This document shows positions 37,401-48,838 of a DNA stretch of 64,000 nucleotides, piece by piece. Source of the stretch: Heterostelium multicystogenum (lineage: Eukaryota > Evosea > Eumycetozoa > Acytosteliales > Acytosteliaceae); the NCBI GenBank assembly GCA_003667245.1, contig RCNN01000011.1:62001-126000 (forward strand), in the 5' to 3' direction. Position 1 is the first letter of the stretch. Each line of letters opens with the position of its first letter. The translations under genes were made by a program, and so were the position numbers. The notes beneath the pieces were generated by a model. The model did not search any database. It saw nothing but the letters and a program-made list of their open reading frames with translations, and was not told the DNA's origin.

Positions 37401-39182
37401 GCAACTGGTGTTGGCAATGGTTGAGTGTAGGAAGATGATGGTGAGTGAGATGGAGAAGCAACACTTAGATTATGGACCTGTGGATGAGTTGGTGGCTGGT
37501 TATTTAAAGTCTGAATACTTGGTGAGGATGATTGATAGTAAGGCACCTGCTCAGAAGATCTTTGTGGATGAGAAGCACTGAACTGTTGTTGAGTTGAAGC
37601 TGGTGAGATATTATGAGAAACCAGGTGGTACTTGTTGGTATTGACTAGTAGAAGTTGAGTTTTGCTGTTGATATTGGTTGGCAGTTGGAGCAGGAGGAGA
37701 AATTTGTGGTTGAGTTGGTTGGTATTGAGTAGTTGGAGGTACTTGATTGAATGATTGTTGAGAAGGTGGCTGTTGATATTGATTAGCAACTGGATGAGAC
37801 TGTTGATATTGATTATATTGATTCATTTGTTGATAAGAATCGTTATAGTAATTTGGTTGTTGATATTGTTTGCTGTGGCTGCTGATAATAGTTATTATAC
37901 TGTTGACCATTATACTGATTAGCATTATATTGATTATAACCACCCCATTGTTGCTGTTGCTGTGTTGCTGTTGCTGTTGTTGTTGTTTTTTTGTTGTTGT
38001 TGTAATAATAAATTTTGTTTTTGTTGTTCTTCGAATATCCTTCTCTGTTCTTCTTCTTGTTTTCTCTGTATTTCTTGTTGCTCTTTTCTTCGTTTGCTCT
38101 TCCTCTTGTTGAATAATAAGAGTATCAAAGAAAAGAAGATCCAAAATCGTCACCACCACCACCACCTCCGAAAAAGTTGTTACCACCTCCACCAACACAC
38201 TGTCACAAAGAAAGAAGAAAGCTCTCTTTCAGGTTGTACAGGTTGTGATGGCTGTTGTGAACAACTGGCGCAGAGGCTACAGGCAATGGTGCAACAACAG
38301 CTGTTTGTACAGATGTTGCTGGCACTTTGCTGGGTTGGTGGCGCCTGAGTATTTTGTTCGGCTGGCTTACTAAAGAATGAGGAGAAATCATCGTTACCTC
38401 CGCTACTGGTAGAATCACCAAAGAAAGAATGAACAATCTTTCTCACTCGACTGTGAAGTAGATACCTCAAATGTTGGTTGTTGGATCTCAGGCTGTGAGG
38501 CGACTAAAATCCTGTATTGAAGATGAGGGGGTTGAGAATTGCTCATCGCTGCTGCTAAATGGAATCGAGTTTAGTGATGATGCGACACTATCTTGTCCAA
38601 AGGTAGGTGACACGGAATTCTCTTGTAAAAATGTGACACTTTCTTTTGATGCACTCTCCACATTCAAAGTTGGTGTATCTTCGGATAGAATTGAATTGGA
38701 GATGGAAGTAAAAGATTCACTTGTACCTATTGAAAACATCGGAGTTATAATCTACTTGACTGCTACCTGCACTCGTAACAGTCATTGAATCTATAATACT
38801 ATTATCGGTCTGTGGAGGAACACTCTCACTATTGATTGAACAATGTTTGTTTCCTCTGTTTCTACTTTTTGTTCATCTGAAGCTGGTGATGCAGCAGTAG
38901 GTTGCTCTGCCTTCATCGATTCCTCTTCGATGATGGGGGCCTCAACAACAGGAGATGAATCTGTTTGATCTATTTTTGGGGATGTATCCTGACCAATTGT
39001 CATTTGTTTCAATTTGTTGTTGTATTTCCTCCAAAGGCAATTGTTGTTGTTGTGTATCATTTTGAACTATCTCCTCTTGCTGTGGCTGTTGTTGTTGCTT
39101 GTTGCTCAATCTCATGAGGCTCTTGAGGAGAATCCTGAGGTGGAGTTGAGAAAGAATCGAAAAAACTCTCACCACTATCCAT
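34489..39182 (-). CDS. sec16: Sec16, COPII coat organiser at ER exit sites
   Basis: A peripheral ER protein that scaffolds COPII assembly. ATG 39182 starts MDSGESFFDSFSTPPQDSPQ, followed by about 800 residues rich in Q, S, P and N with long Gln runs (37930-38030). The conserved central part follows: RPHPVFAFGFGGK (36720-36790), FPRPLSSSTSKETVNKWIQE (36580-36650) and the helical ACE1 domain including SRPDAYGKTLLAFSNSSFP and GSPLKTIYSLYSKQ. Introns lie at 35652-35711 and 35482-35540. The C-terminus carries the Sec16 motif KSWWFWKKNKSNAKEMLLND then KFYFDEASGTWVEKGKP, and ends in MGAPP repeats and the stop at 34489. About ten frame shifts are present (for example near 34735, 36190, 36640, 37150, 37620, 38200 and 39080). 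It diverges from LSM12 and converges on the F-box-like gene. Confidence 0.85.
34526..34630 (-). repeat. Seven 15-bp tandem repeats encoding MGAPP
   Basis: Seven consecutive 15-base units, ATTGGTGGTGCTCCC on the plus strand, five identical and two with single changes, are followed by a degenerate eighth (34631-34645). They encode the Met-Gly-Ala-Pro-Pro run near the Sec16 C-terminus. Confidence 0.9.
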
Positions 39183-41027
39183 TATTCTAAGCTCTCAACT
39201 ATTCTGATTCTTATCTAAATTAAACAACCTCTACTTCTACTTTTACAACTACTATCTCTAAATAGATGATAATATATAAATTCTAAATCTAATAAAAGTA
39301 AATTAATAAATAATTCTAAACCATTAATAATAATAATAACAATAATTATAATAGAAAATAGAGAATTGCTACTATAATAAAATAATAACAATATATCTAA
39401 TGATTGAAATGATTGATAGATATGGATGATTGAATGTAAATAAAAAAGTAGTACTCTACATTAGTTTTGTGTCAATATTGAACACACAATATTATTGAAA
39501 TGCCTGATGGATAATTAGTATCTGACTGCTACTACTACTAGCAAACAAACAAATAAGCAAGAGAATCAGATGGATATTGTAATTATTATCGTTACTTTTG
39601 GTGGATTGATATCATAGATTGTACCAACAACACGTTAGTTATTTATACATTCAATTAAATTTAATTTAATTTTGGTTTTTGAAAATTAATAATATAATGT
39701 AATGGTATTTTGTTGAACTCAATAAATATCGTTATTGTTAATAAATTGTGTTGTTGTTATTGTTATTGTTATTGTTTGTGACGTTCGACTCTATCTATAT
39801 ATGTAAATAATAAAAATGTGTGTGTTTGCTGCATGAAAGTGACAGGTGAAACCACAATTTTACCACAATATTAATATCCACCAATAATAGTATCTGTTTG
39901 AGTGAGGTTGTAGTTCACTCTTCAAAATATAATTTACACATGTTCAACAAATTACTAATTGTCATTGTTGTCTTGTTGAGCTTTAGTAGTTGTAATAGTT
40001 GTTGTCGTTGTTTTTACTGAATAAATTAAATAAACAACAATTATTATTATCCCAAATCCTGATAATAGAGATCTTTCTATCTAACGATTCACTTTTGTTT
40101 TGTTCATCATTGAATTGACTTACTTTAGAAATACTCTTTTTTAAAGTGTGATTTTAAATATAAAGTACAAGATTGAAGACTGTTTCTTTCTTTTTCTAAT
40201 AATATAATGTTGTTATTTATTTATTTATAATAATATTGTATTATTTGATATGCATTAATAATTTGTTTGCAAAAAAGTCAGATTAATCTGAAGTTGCCAA
40301 GGCAGTAGTCACTTAGGGTTAACAATGTAACGTTTTAAAACAAAAATGAAAATTCAAAAAAAAATAAACTAATTATCTATTATTGTCTTGTCAATTAAAT
40401 CTTAACGATCCAAGTGATAAACATATAAAACTCATAATAATAATACTGAAATTAAATATACATTAATCTACTATTGTGTTCAAAAATATTTAATTTTGTT
40501 TGAACAAATTATTACTTTAGTTTGATTTGATTTAATTGGATTCATCCAATTTGATTTGATTCATTCGTTATGATTTCAAAATAGGATCTATCTGATTGTG
40601 ATAAGGTATAATTAGTAAGTCTAATTACTATCCATCATAATATAATTATAAGAAAGGAATGCTTAAGGCAGGTACAAAAACTGTGCCAAACCTAACAACT
40701 AAATTTTTTTAATTTTTGATCATCATTAATGTACATTACTGTACTTTTTTTTTAAAATTTTTAATTAAATATATTTGAAGAGAAGTTGCAGCTACAACAA
40801 CTAATAACAGAAAGTAAAGAAAGAAGAACCCGTTATCTGTTATCGATTTAATTGTACAATTATTACTGTATAGCTATTTAGAATAGAGCTGGTATCTTCT
40901 TTCAGACGACTCAAATCAAGCAAGTGGAGATCTTAATCATATATCAATATCATATTATACAAACAATATAAATAATAGGTATAAAAGTAAAAAGCTTGCT
41001 GCAATAATAATATAGGAAGTAGAGAAG
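39183..41027. other. Intergenic region between divergent genes
   Basis: 1.85 kb of AT-rich DNA carrying the promoters of Sec16 (-) and LSM12 (+). It contains many ATTATT/TAATAA runs and a GTT/ATT repeat near 39740-39780. I see no coding frame or RNA gene. Confidence 0.6.
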
Positions 41028-41943
41028 ATGGATAACAATTCAAATGACAAATTCTCTTGGATGATTGGTTTGAGAGTTCGCATCAAGAATACTTTGGCTG
41101 AGCAGTTCGAAGGAGAGATCTTTAACTACGATCCAACCACCACTTGTGTTACATTATGTAGGTTATCAACTAATAATGAAGACAGACTCGAAGGGGACTG
41201 AGAAACTGTCCATCATTCATGATCTTCTTTGCAGACGAGAAAACTAACATACTCTATTTCGATGTCATTCAGTGAGTGAAGATGGTTCACTGCCAATGTC
41301 CAGAAAACACATTGTGCGTGTTCTGCTTGAATCAACTATTACAGAGGTATCGGTTATTGGATCACCAGAGGATTCATCGACACCATCAAACACACAATCA
41401 ATCTGTGAAATGACAACACTCCCTCCAATCAACCTACAAGCAATTCAAAAGAGATGTGATAAAGCATTATATCAAGCACAAGCTCAAGCATTAAAGATCG
41501 GTGTAGGAGTAACTCAGGAAGCACAAGAAATTTTTTATTCATTATCAAAGACGTATGTTCCTCATAAGATATTTACATTTCAGAGCTCAAACTAATCGAT
41601 CTCCATACGATACAATTCATCTTATTTAGTTTACCATGTTCGTGGAGTGGAAAAACCATTGTTGTTTTGGATGAAATCAAGATATCGAGTCCATATACTG
41701 TAGATAGTTGTGTTGGAAGTAACCACCATTCATTAGAAAGAGTTAAGCAAATTGTAAGTGCAACAACAATAATGATATCTAATAACGAATTCTTAATATT
41801 AACACAATAACATTCCTTTTTAAAAAATTAATAATTATTATGAAACAATAACAACCAATATTACAACAACAACAACTACCAACATGTTTACTTTTTCTAT
41901 ACTACAGTTGACAGCAGAGCGAAAAAAGTTAAAACTTAAATGA
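41028..41943 (+). CDS. lsm12: LSM12-family RNA-binding protein
   Basis: An LSM domain followed by an anticodon-binding-like (AD) domain, as in eukaryotic LSM12. Exon 1 (ATG 41028 to 41157) has KFSWMIGLRVRIKNTLAEQF, EGEIFNYDPTTTCVTL. Exon 2 (41235 on) gives YEKTNILYFDVI and, after an indel near 41271, SEDGSLPMSRKHIVRVLLES. The AD domain has LPPINLQAIQKRCDKALYQA, QALKIGVGVTQEAQEIFYSL, then GKTIVVLDEIKISSPYTVDS and SLERVKQI. The last exon gives LTAERKKLKLK with the stop at 41941-41943. Introns are 41158-41234, 41553-41629 and 41754-41907, all in phase. LSM12 binds RNA and ataxin-2/TPC partners in other organisms; the role here is inferred from the family. Confidence 0.87.
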
Positions 41944-42220
41944 ATAATTTAATAATAATGATTAATTAAAAATTGAATTTTAAAATGGAAATTTCAAAAT
42001 ATTATAATAATATTTATTTGACCAAAAGCAGAAACATATAACATGATAGATATTTATTAACAATAATGTCGATTTAATTTTTAATTTTTTTTTCAATATT
42101 TTAAAATATTAATTTTGTGGATTTTTTTTGAGTCATTGACCTTCACACCACAAGACAAGGTGAATTTGAATAAAAAGTTAATTCTATCATCATTTTAACA
42201 ACATAAACAAATAAATAAAC

Positions 42221-42587
42221 ATGACTCTCGAAGTAAGTAAGAGATTTAGTTAGAGTTTATAGACTAGATCAATTATGATTAAAGTTAATTGATATTAACT
42301 TTTATTGGTTTTCTTCTTACTATCATAGGAAAACTTCAAGAAAGCTGCTGACAGCGTTAGAGCTGATTTGCCAGAAAAGCCAACCAACGACGAATTGTTG
42401 GAGTTGTACGGACTTTACAAGCAAGCCACTGAGGGTGACAACACCACCTCCCAACCATGGGCTGTCCAACTTGAAGCCAGCGCCAAGTGGAAGGCATGGA
42501 CTTCCAAAAAAGGGATTGTCAAAGGATGAGGCTATGACCCAATACATCGCCTACGTCGACACCTTGAAGGCCAAATACATCAAATAA
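42221..42587 (+). CDS. acbA: Acyl-CoA binding protein (ACBP/AcbA)
   Basis: A small cytosolic carrier of medium- and long-chain acyl-CoA, about 88 residues. Exon 1 encodes only MTLE (42221-42232); a 96-base intron ends at 42328. Exon 2 has NFKKAADSVRADLPEKPTND, ELLELYGLYKQATEGDN, QPWAVQLEASAKWKAW and DEAMTQYIAYVDTLKAKYIK. The ACBP signature (LYGLYKQATxGD, then P and KWxAW) is intact. One extra A in the run 42506-42511 breaks the frame at SKKGLSKDE; otherwise the gene is perfect. In D. discoideum, AcbA is also exported and cut to give the sporulation signal SDF-2. Whether this copy does so cannot be judged from sequence alone. Confidence 0.93.
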
Positions 42588-43195
42588 ATATTTTGTAGTA
42601 CATAATAAAACTCATTGTAAACCTTAGAACACATTACAATTGCTCTGAATAAATTTACTTTATTGTTTCAATTTTGTTAAAGAAATCAAATTTATGAGGG
42701 TGATTTAGCAAGAGAAAGTTTCTTTGAATATGGGTGGCGTTTAAAAACACCTTTGTTTTAGCAATAAAACCTATAAATTTAAAAAACACTAAAATAAAAG
42801 AAGTAGTAAATCTATTCAAAGATTAAAGTATCAAATAAATGTGATCAACTGATTTTGTGCAACTGAGATTATTACTCCATTTTTAAAATTCAAATTTGAT
42901 ATCCTTCTTTTTTAAATACAGTTCAATTTCCATCTAATTTCATCCACTTTTAAATAAAATAAATCAATCCATCCATCCATCCACTTAAAAATAATAATTC
43001 AAATATCATGCTAATCCAACTTTTGCATTGATGATAATAGGAAGACTTACAGTTTGAGAAACATAAAATAGAAATAGGGTGATAAATTGAAAGTGTTGAA
43101 TATGGATTTAAACTAAGTGTTTGATTTAAGGAAGAGTGAACAATAAAAAAGAAGAAAACCAAATTACAATTGAGTTTGTTTAGGATTAAACAAAA
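42588..43195. other. Intergenic region between convergent genes
   Basis: The 3' flanks of the acyl-CoA binding protein and sugar porter genes. AT-rich, with a CATC microsatellite near 42968-42982; otherwise nothing visible. Confidence 0.6.
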
Positions 43196-45121
43196 TCAAT
43201 TGACTGACACGATCCCGACGCAAGCATTGTCTTGTTTCCGGTATGAGGGTATAATCTCAGCTCCAAAACCAATTTGATCGAAAGAGTCAAATTGATTTCT
43301 TTGCACCCCTTGTGCCAATAAAAATTTGGTTTGTATTTTGATGTTTAAAAGCATATAAAAGATACTCCTTTTGGAAGTCCAAAAGTGAGTTGGAATTTAA
43401 GAGTAGGAAAAGTAAATTGGAAAGGATGTACCATCCTTTGCTTACCTATTGGAACACCTGTTCCATAGCTTCTAAAGTGATATTACGTGTCTCTGGAATG
43501 AAGAAGCATACGATGGTAATGGCAATACAACAGGAACCAAAGAAGAAATAAACTCCAGACAAACTAAATTATAATATTATGGTCAATCAAAAAAAATAAA
43601 GATGGTATAAAGATTAACATACGTTGAAGCCATAAAGAGTGGCATGCAATAAGTAACGAGGATAGAGAAAGCCCAGTTAAGTCCATAGGTTAAACCAAGT
43701 CCTTTTGCACGATTTCTCATGTTGAAAATTTCAGCTCTGAATTAATGTTTGTTAGCTCTGCGAAGTCATATCTTATAAATGTGAACATACGGATAAACAT
43801 AAGATGCGACACCCCATGTAAGATTGAAAGCACCCATGAAAACATAGATGCAAATGATGATGACGGTTCTAGCACCAACATTGTTCATGATAACATATCC
43901 GAATTCGTCAAAGTAAGAATAGGATTGGAACATTGCACCAACAATGAACATAGCAATGCCCATGAGTATTGCACCCAAGATGAAGAGCTTTTTTACGACC
44001 CCAGATATCGATTAAGTAGAAGGATACGATAGTGGCACCAAAGGAAACGATAGCAGTTCCACCAGAGGCGGCAATGGAAGTAGAAACATCACTTAGACCA
44101 GCATCCATGAAGATGGATGGTCCATAGTAAAGAATTGCATTGATACCAGTGAATGAAGTGGCAATACCAATAAAGAAAGCGATAAGGGTGGCTTTTAGAT
44201 TCTTACGGTAGAACAGCTCAATATAGGTACGCTTACCCATGGCTTTTTCTGCAGAGATTTGTTCACGAATCTCGTTGTACTCAGCCATGACAGTTGGGTC
44301 ATCATGTGGCAGTTCACGAAGCTGGGCCAAAACGTTAAGTGACTCGCGCTCTTGGCCAATGTCGAAAAGCCAACGTGGAGAGTATGGAAGTCTGATTACA
44401 AAGGAACCGAGGAAAACAGCAATAACCAGCTGGATGATCCATGGTGCTCTCCATGCCCATTGAGTGGTGAGATGGGAAGTACCAAAGGTAATAAAGTAAC
44501 CACAGACAGTTCCAAATGATGCCATGACAGTGAAAAGAGTGACAAGACGACCACGAATGTCAGGTGGTGCAATCTCAGAGTGGTAGAGTGGGACGGCGTT
44601 GGTAATCAAACCATTTCCGAAACCGGCAACCAAACGACCTGCCAACAAAAGGCCAAACTTCTGACCAATGATCTCAAAGAGGATACCGAGAGCAAAGATG
44701 TAGGCACCCATAACTATACTCCACTTACGACCTATCTTGTCACAAATGGGACCAGAAACAAAAGCACCAATGGCAGCAGTCATCAACATGAAAGCAAAAC
44801 ATAAACCAGAGTAGTAGACATAGGTATCAGGGTTGGCCAACTCGGTGTAACTGTTGATAAAAGGCACCATTACCATAATACCAGTTACAGCACCAGAATC
44901 ATATCCACAAACAAACTATAACATAAATATGATATTATTAATATTTTGTTTTTTTTTCAATTACAACAACTGTACTCTTTTATTATACATACACCACCAA
45001 GTGCAGCCAATGCAGATGATATATAAACAGTACGAACCAACTTTGTAGGTTGTGGCGAACTCTTCACATTAATACCAGTATCTTTATTTTCCATTTTGAT
45101 ATCACTTGAGTCGTGAGTCAT
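43196..45121 (-). CDS. Sugar porter (MFS, SLC2/hexose transporter type)
   Basis: A plasma-membrane or organelle sugar transporter with 12 expected helices. ATG 45121 starts MTHDSSDIKMENKDTGINVK. The first helix contains ALAALGG/FVCGYDSGAVTG across an intron (44916-44992). Sugar-porter signatures are present: GPICDKIGRKW, RLVAGFGNGL then PLYHSEIAPPDIRGRLV, PYSPRWL, FTGINAILYYGPSIF, DIWGRKK, and the final PETRNITLEAMEQVF. Further introns occur near 43740-43790 and 43566-43622. A last, easily missed exon (43318-43196) follows an intron 43319-43445 and encodes QRNQFDSFDQIGFGAEIIPS to the stop at 43196. A one-base frame change near 43455 makes a false stop just before that intron. Substrate unknown. 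Confidence 0.87.
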
Positions 45122-45946
45122 TTTCTAAAGATAATTAAATAATATGTAGGTGTATGTATATAAATGTTCAATATGACCAATGATTTTAAACTATTATAGT
45201 ATTAGTATATTCGAATTTTGCAATAGATATCTATGTGTGTGAAAAATAAGCAACAACAATAACAAGAACAGTTTGAACACAGTGCTTTTTTGATATTCGA
45301 AATAAATAATAATAATATTATTAATATTCGTTTGATAAAACCAATGAAACACTTCACAAAAAATAAACCCCGATAGAATTAATAAGAGGGTCGCACTCCT
45401 CCTAAAATCTCTTGCATATGATTTTCACATTTCATTAGCTGAAATCAAAATAAAATGATATTGTCACTGCAAAGCAACCCTGACAAAACTATTTAGCTAA
45501 TGAATGAAATGATATTATTTTTATCCAAACCAAACAACAACCACATCAACCGAATAGAGCTGGTCACCAAACTATCGTATTAATTATGTAATCATCATTT
45601 AATATTAATTTAATCAATTAATTGATTGATTTTGTTTGAATCACATTGCCCCAAGTGGTTCTTTAGTTGTGATCATTGTTGGTGGATTTACTCGTGTTTT
45701 TGTTGTTTGTTTATTAACCGATTAATAAATTATTGTAGCATGCTCCATTTGCAGATCGAATTTAATAATAATAATAAATAATTAAAATCAATTCTTTTTT
45801 ATATTTGCATTTTTTATTTGTATATCATTATTTGTTTGGGTGTAGGGTCGTCCTCCAAAAGAGAATTATCATATGATTGATTGTTTGATCGGACATTGAT
45901 TTATATTAATATTATTGCTCCAAGTCGGGCGGGTTGGCTCTAATAT
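45122..45946. other. Intergenic region
   Basis: Upstream of the sugar porter and downstream of the glucosidase II beta gene, both on the minus strand. AT-rich, with no coding frame. Confidence 0.6.
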
Positions 45947-47954
45947 TTAAAATACATGATCTTCTTCAAGTTGTAGTACCTTGAGATGTTCTTCGTCGCA
46001 TGCAGCTGGTGTTTGGAATTTCATTGTGTATTCACACTTTGATGGCTCGTTGACGTCGTAGGCATTGTTTTCAGAACCACACTCTACAAATACAGTGAGC
46101 GATCTCTTTGGTCCACCCCAACATTGTAATCCATTTTGGAATGACATCTTTGAGTAGTTCGCTTGCCATTCTTCCCATTTTCTGTAGATAAGGTTAGCAA
46201 TCATATATTCGATATCTATACATAGTGTGATAAACAAAAATACTTACCCAAGACTGGTACCACCTTGTGAAGCTCTGTCGTATGGACAGAGGGTGTAGGT
46301 ATATTCTCTTGTTTTGGCGTCAAAGCATTTACCATAGAGTGGAAGGAAGACGTTGTCTTTACCATGGTCATAGGTAAAGAGCTTCTCAATCTTCTCGATT
46401 GCTTCTTCTTTCTCTCTCAATTCGTGACGTGCAGTAGCCAAGACTCCATCAATATCAGAGATATCTGCATGGATTGAATTAGAAATAAATGTTGGTTAGT
46501 ATGGGTATTCATATGGTTGGAGGTGTAATGAGATAGGATAAAGATAGAGAGAGATGGAAAAAAATAGTATATAATAACCAACCTTCACCACCACCAAACA
46601 GTTGTTTTGGAAGATAATCTTTGATTGATGAAAGTATCGATTGAATGCTCTCTGGAATGTAGTCCCAAAGAGGTGAAAGTAGTGATGAGGATGGTGATGG
46701 TGAAGGAGTCTGGCTACTGTGATGATTTCTCTTTCTTTGATTAAAAATTGTTGTTTCGTCTTCTATCTCTTCTTATTGCTCTTCTTGCTTGTGGACCATC
46801 ATCTTCCTCTTCCTCTTCCTCCTCTTCCTTATCCTCTTCCGCAACAATTTCCGATTCAATCTTAGTAGCTGTCTCCTTTTGTTGTAAATCATTTTCATCA
46901 TTACCTAAATAAATAAAAGATAAGTTGATTATTGTAAGAAACAACTATGATACCATAACATAACATCACAAAGTATATCAACTCTCTACAACAACAACAA
47001 CAACATTATATACATGTCCTGCCATCTTTACCTTTTTTAATTGATTCCAAAAGCTCTGAATTTACTTCTTCCTCTCTCTCAAGCGAGAAATCATCAGTTT
47101 GCTCTCCTGACTCAGTGGCACTGTTAAACAACGATTATGTTAGTTACAATACAGTTCTATTTCATCGCACCTTGTAGTCTATCAACTATGGTTTAAACAT
47201 ACGCTGCTGCTTGTTGTTTCTTTTCTTCTTCGGCTTTTCTTGCAGCTTCACGCTCTTCCTCTAATCTCTTTTTTTCCTCTTCACGTTGCTTCTCGAGTTG
47301 CTCCTTCTTGACTTCGTTTTCCTTGATCTTCTCCTTCAATGGGTCGATTTCTTTCTTGAGTCTCTCAAGCTCAGCCTTCTTCTCAACAACGAGGGCCTTG
47401 GCTTCTTCGACCATTTCAGCCTTCTTCTTCAAGCCTTGGTTGTAACGCTCGATCTTTTCTTCACGCTCCTTACGCATGACGGAACCCTTTTCCATACATG
47501 TATTTGGACAGTCGATCTTCTTGAGGTATTCGTCGCTACCGTCACAACAATCGCAAACACCGTCGTTGACCAATGACGAACCAATAGATTCGGCACGATA
47601 TCCTTTATTTACACAGTAGAATTTACCGTTTGAACAGGCAGAGGTTCCTGGCTCATCGCTGCCATCCTCGCAATCGCAATAGTCATCATTGACCTGTTCT
47701 ATTGGAATCTGCTTTCCATTTGAAAAGCAATTGAATGTATCTGATTTATAATATTTAGCAACTACATAGTTTTGAGTCAGTCGACGCGTTAGTATCAATC
47801 GTCTTTGATTTAAACAGAGCAATGACATACCTTCCGGTGAAATACCAAAATTTGGTGGAATTTTATTCTTAGACTCTGTTGTTGCTGCAGCAGCAATCAA
47901 TGTGCCCAATGAGAATAGCAAGACAACGACAGACAACAGTATTAATTTACTCAT
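45947..47954 (-). CDS. prkcsh: Glucosidase II beta subunit (PRKCSH-like)
   Basis: The ER subunit that guides glucosidase II to N-glycans and retains the catalytic subunit. ATG 47954 opens a signal peptide (MSKLILLSVVVLLFSLGTLI). Two LDL-receptor class A-like modules follow: NDDYCDCEDGSDEPGTSACS and VNDGVCDCCDGSDEY. Next come a long E/K coiled coil (47190-47480), an acidic stretch with an EEEEEEEEDD run, and a C-terminal MRH domain with GKCFDAKTREYTYTLCPYDR, ASQGGTSLGKWEEW, GLQCWGGPKRS and FVECGSENNAYDVNEPSKCE. Introns include 47762-47830 and ones near 47110-47200, 46900-47030, 46460-46580 and 46185-46245. The protein ends in EEDHVF, without a recognisable HDEL-type retention signal. Confidence 0.9.
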
Positions 47955-48838
47955 TGTTAGATTGTTTGTTGACTTATCACAACTCACTCCACTCTTTCTT
48001 TAAAACTAATCAATGATTTTAAATCTCAACAAAATTATTTATATTAAAAAAAAACACAAAACACTGCAGTTCAAGCAAGCTGACTCAGCTGATTTAAACA
48101 CACAAAAAAAAAAACAAAAAAACAATCACAAAAACCAATATGAGTGAGTGAGTAGGACCTCAAAAACAAAAAAACATCAACCATCCATGGATGACAAGTT
48201 GCAACTGCATTACAGTTATTTATATGTCCAAAGCAAGAATATGCTAACTGTAATGGTATGTATATTTAGATACGTTTTTATGACTTTCTAAAGTCATCAA
48301 TAGATGATCTTGGATCTTTTGAGTAATATTTGTTTGAGATGCTATTTACAATGGTAATATAATAATAAATTCAGACCCAGTTGAACATTGAACTGGAATT
48401 AAAAGTTAACACAATTAAGAATGTTGGATGGATGACACTGGTTCTATACATTGTAAAATGTTTGGTACTAGTGGCATCCAATTTAACTAACAAGGTAGAA
48501 TGCCAACTAATCAAAAAATCCAAATAAATCTATTTAGATATTTTAATTCCCACTTTGGGCGAATCTTTTGTTTTTAGATATTTTTTAAGATCTTTGACCA
48601 GTTAAAAAGTATTGCACAAGGTCAAAGAGTTTCGATCACACTTCCACTTTTTATTACTAAAACCGTGGTATTAGTGTGTCCAATACCATTCGTTTATTTT
48701 TTATCAACAAGGGATCATCCACAAAAAATCGTCTTTGATCATTAATAATATTAATATTTTTTGTCTGATCAGAAATGCAAACTAAAATGTTTTGTAGACT
48801 CAAATAAAGTTCAATTCTACTATTCAATTTCATTAACA
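47955..48838. other. Intergenic region between divergent genes
   Basis: About 0.9 kb carrying promoters of glucosidase II beta (-) and the EGF-like protein (+). AT-rich, with an A run near 48110 and no coding frame. Confidence 0.6.
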
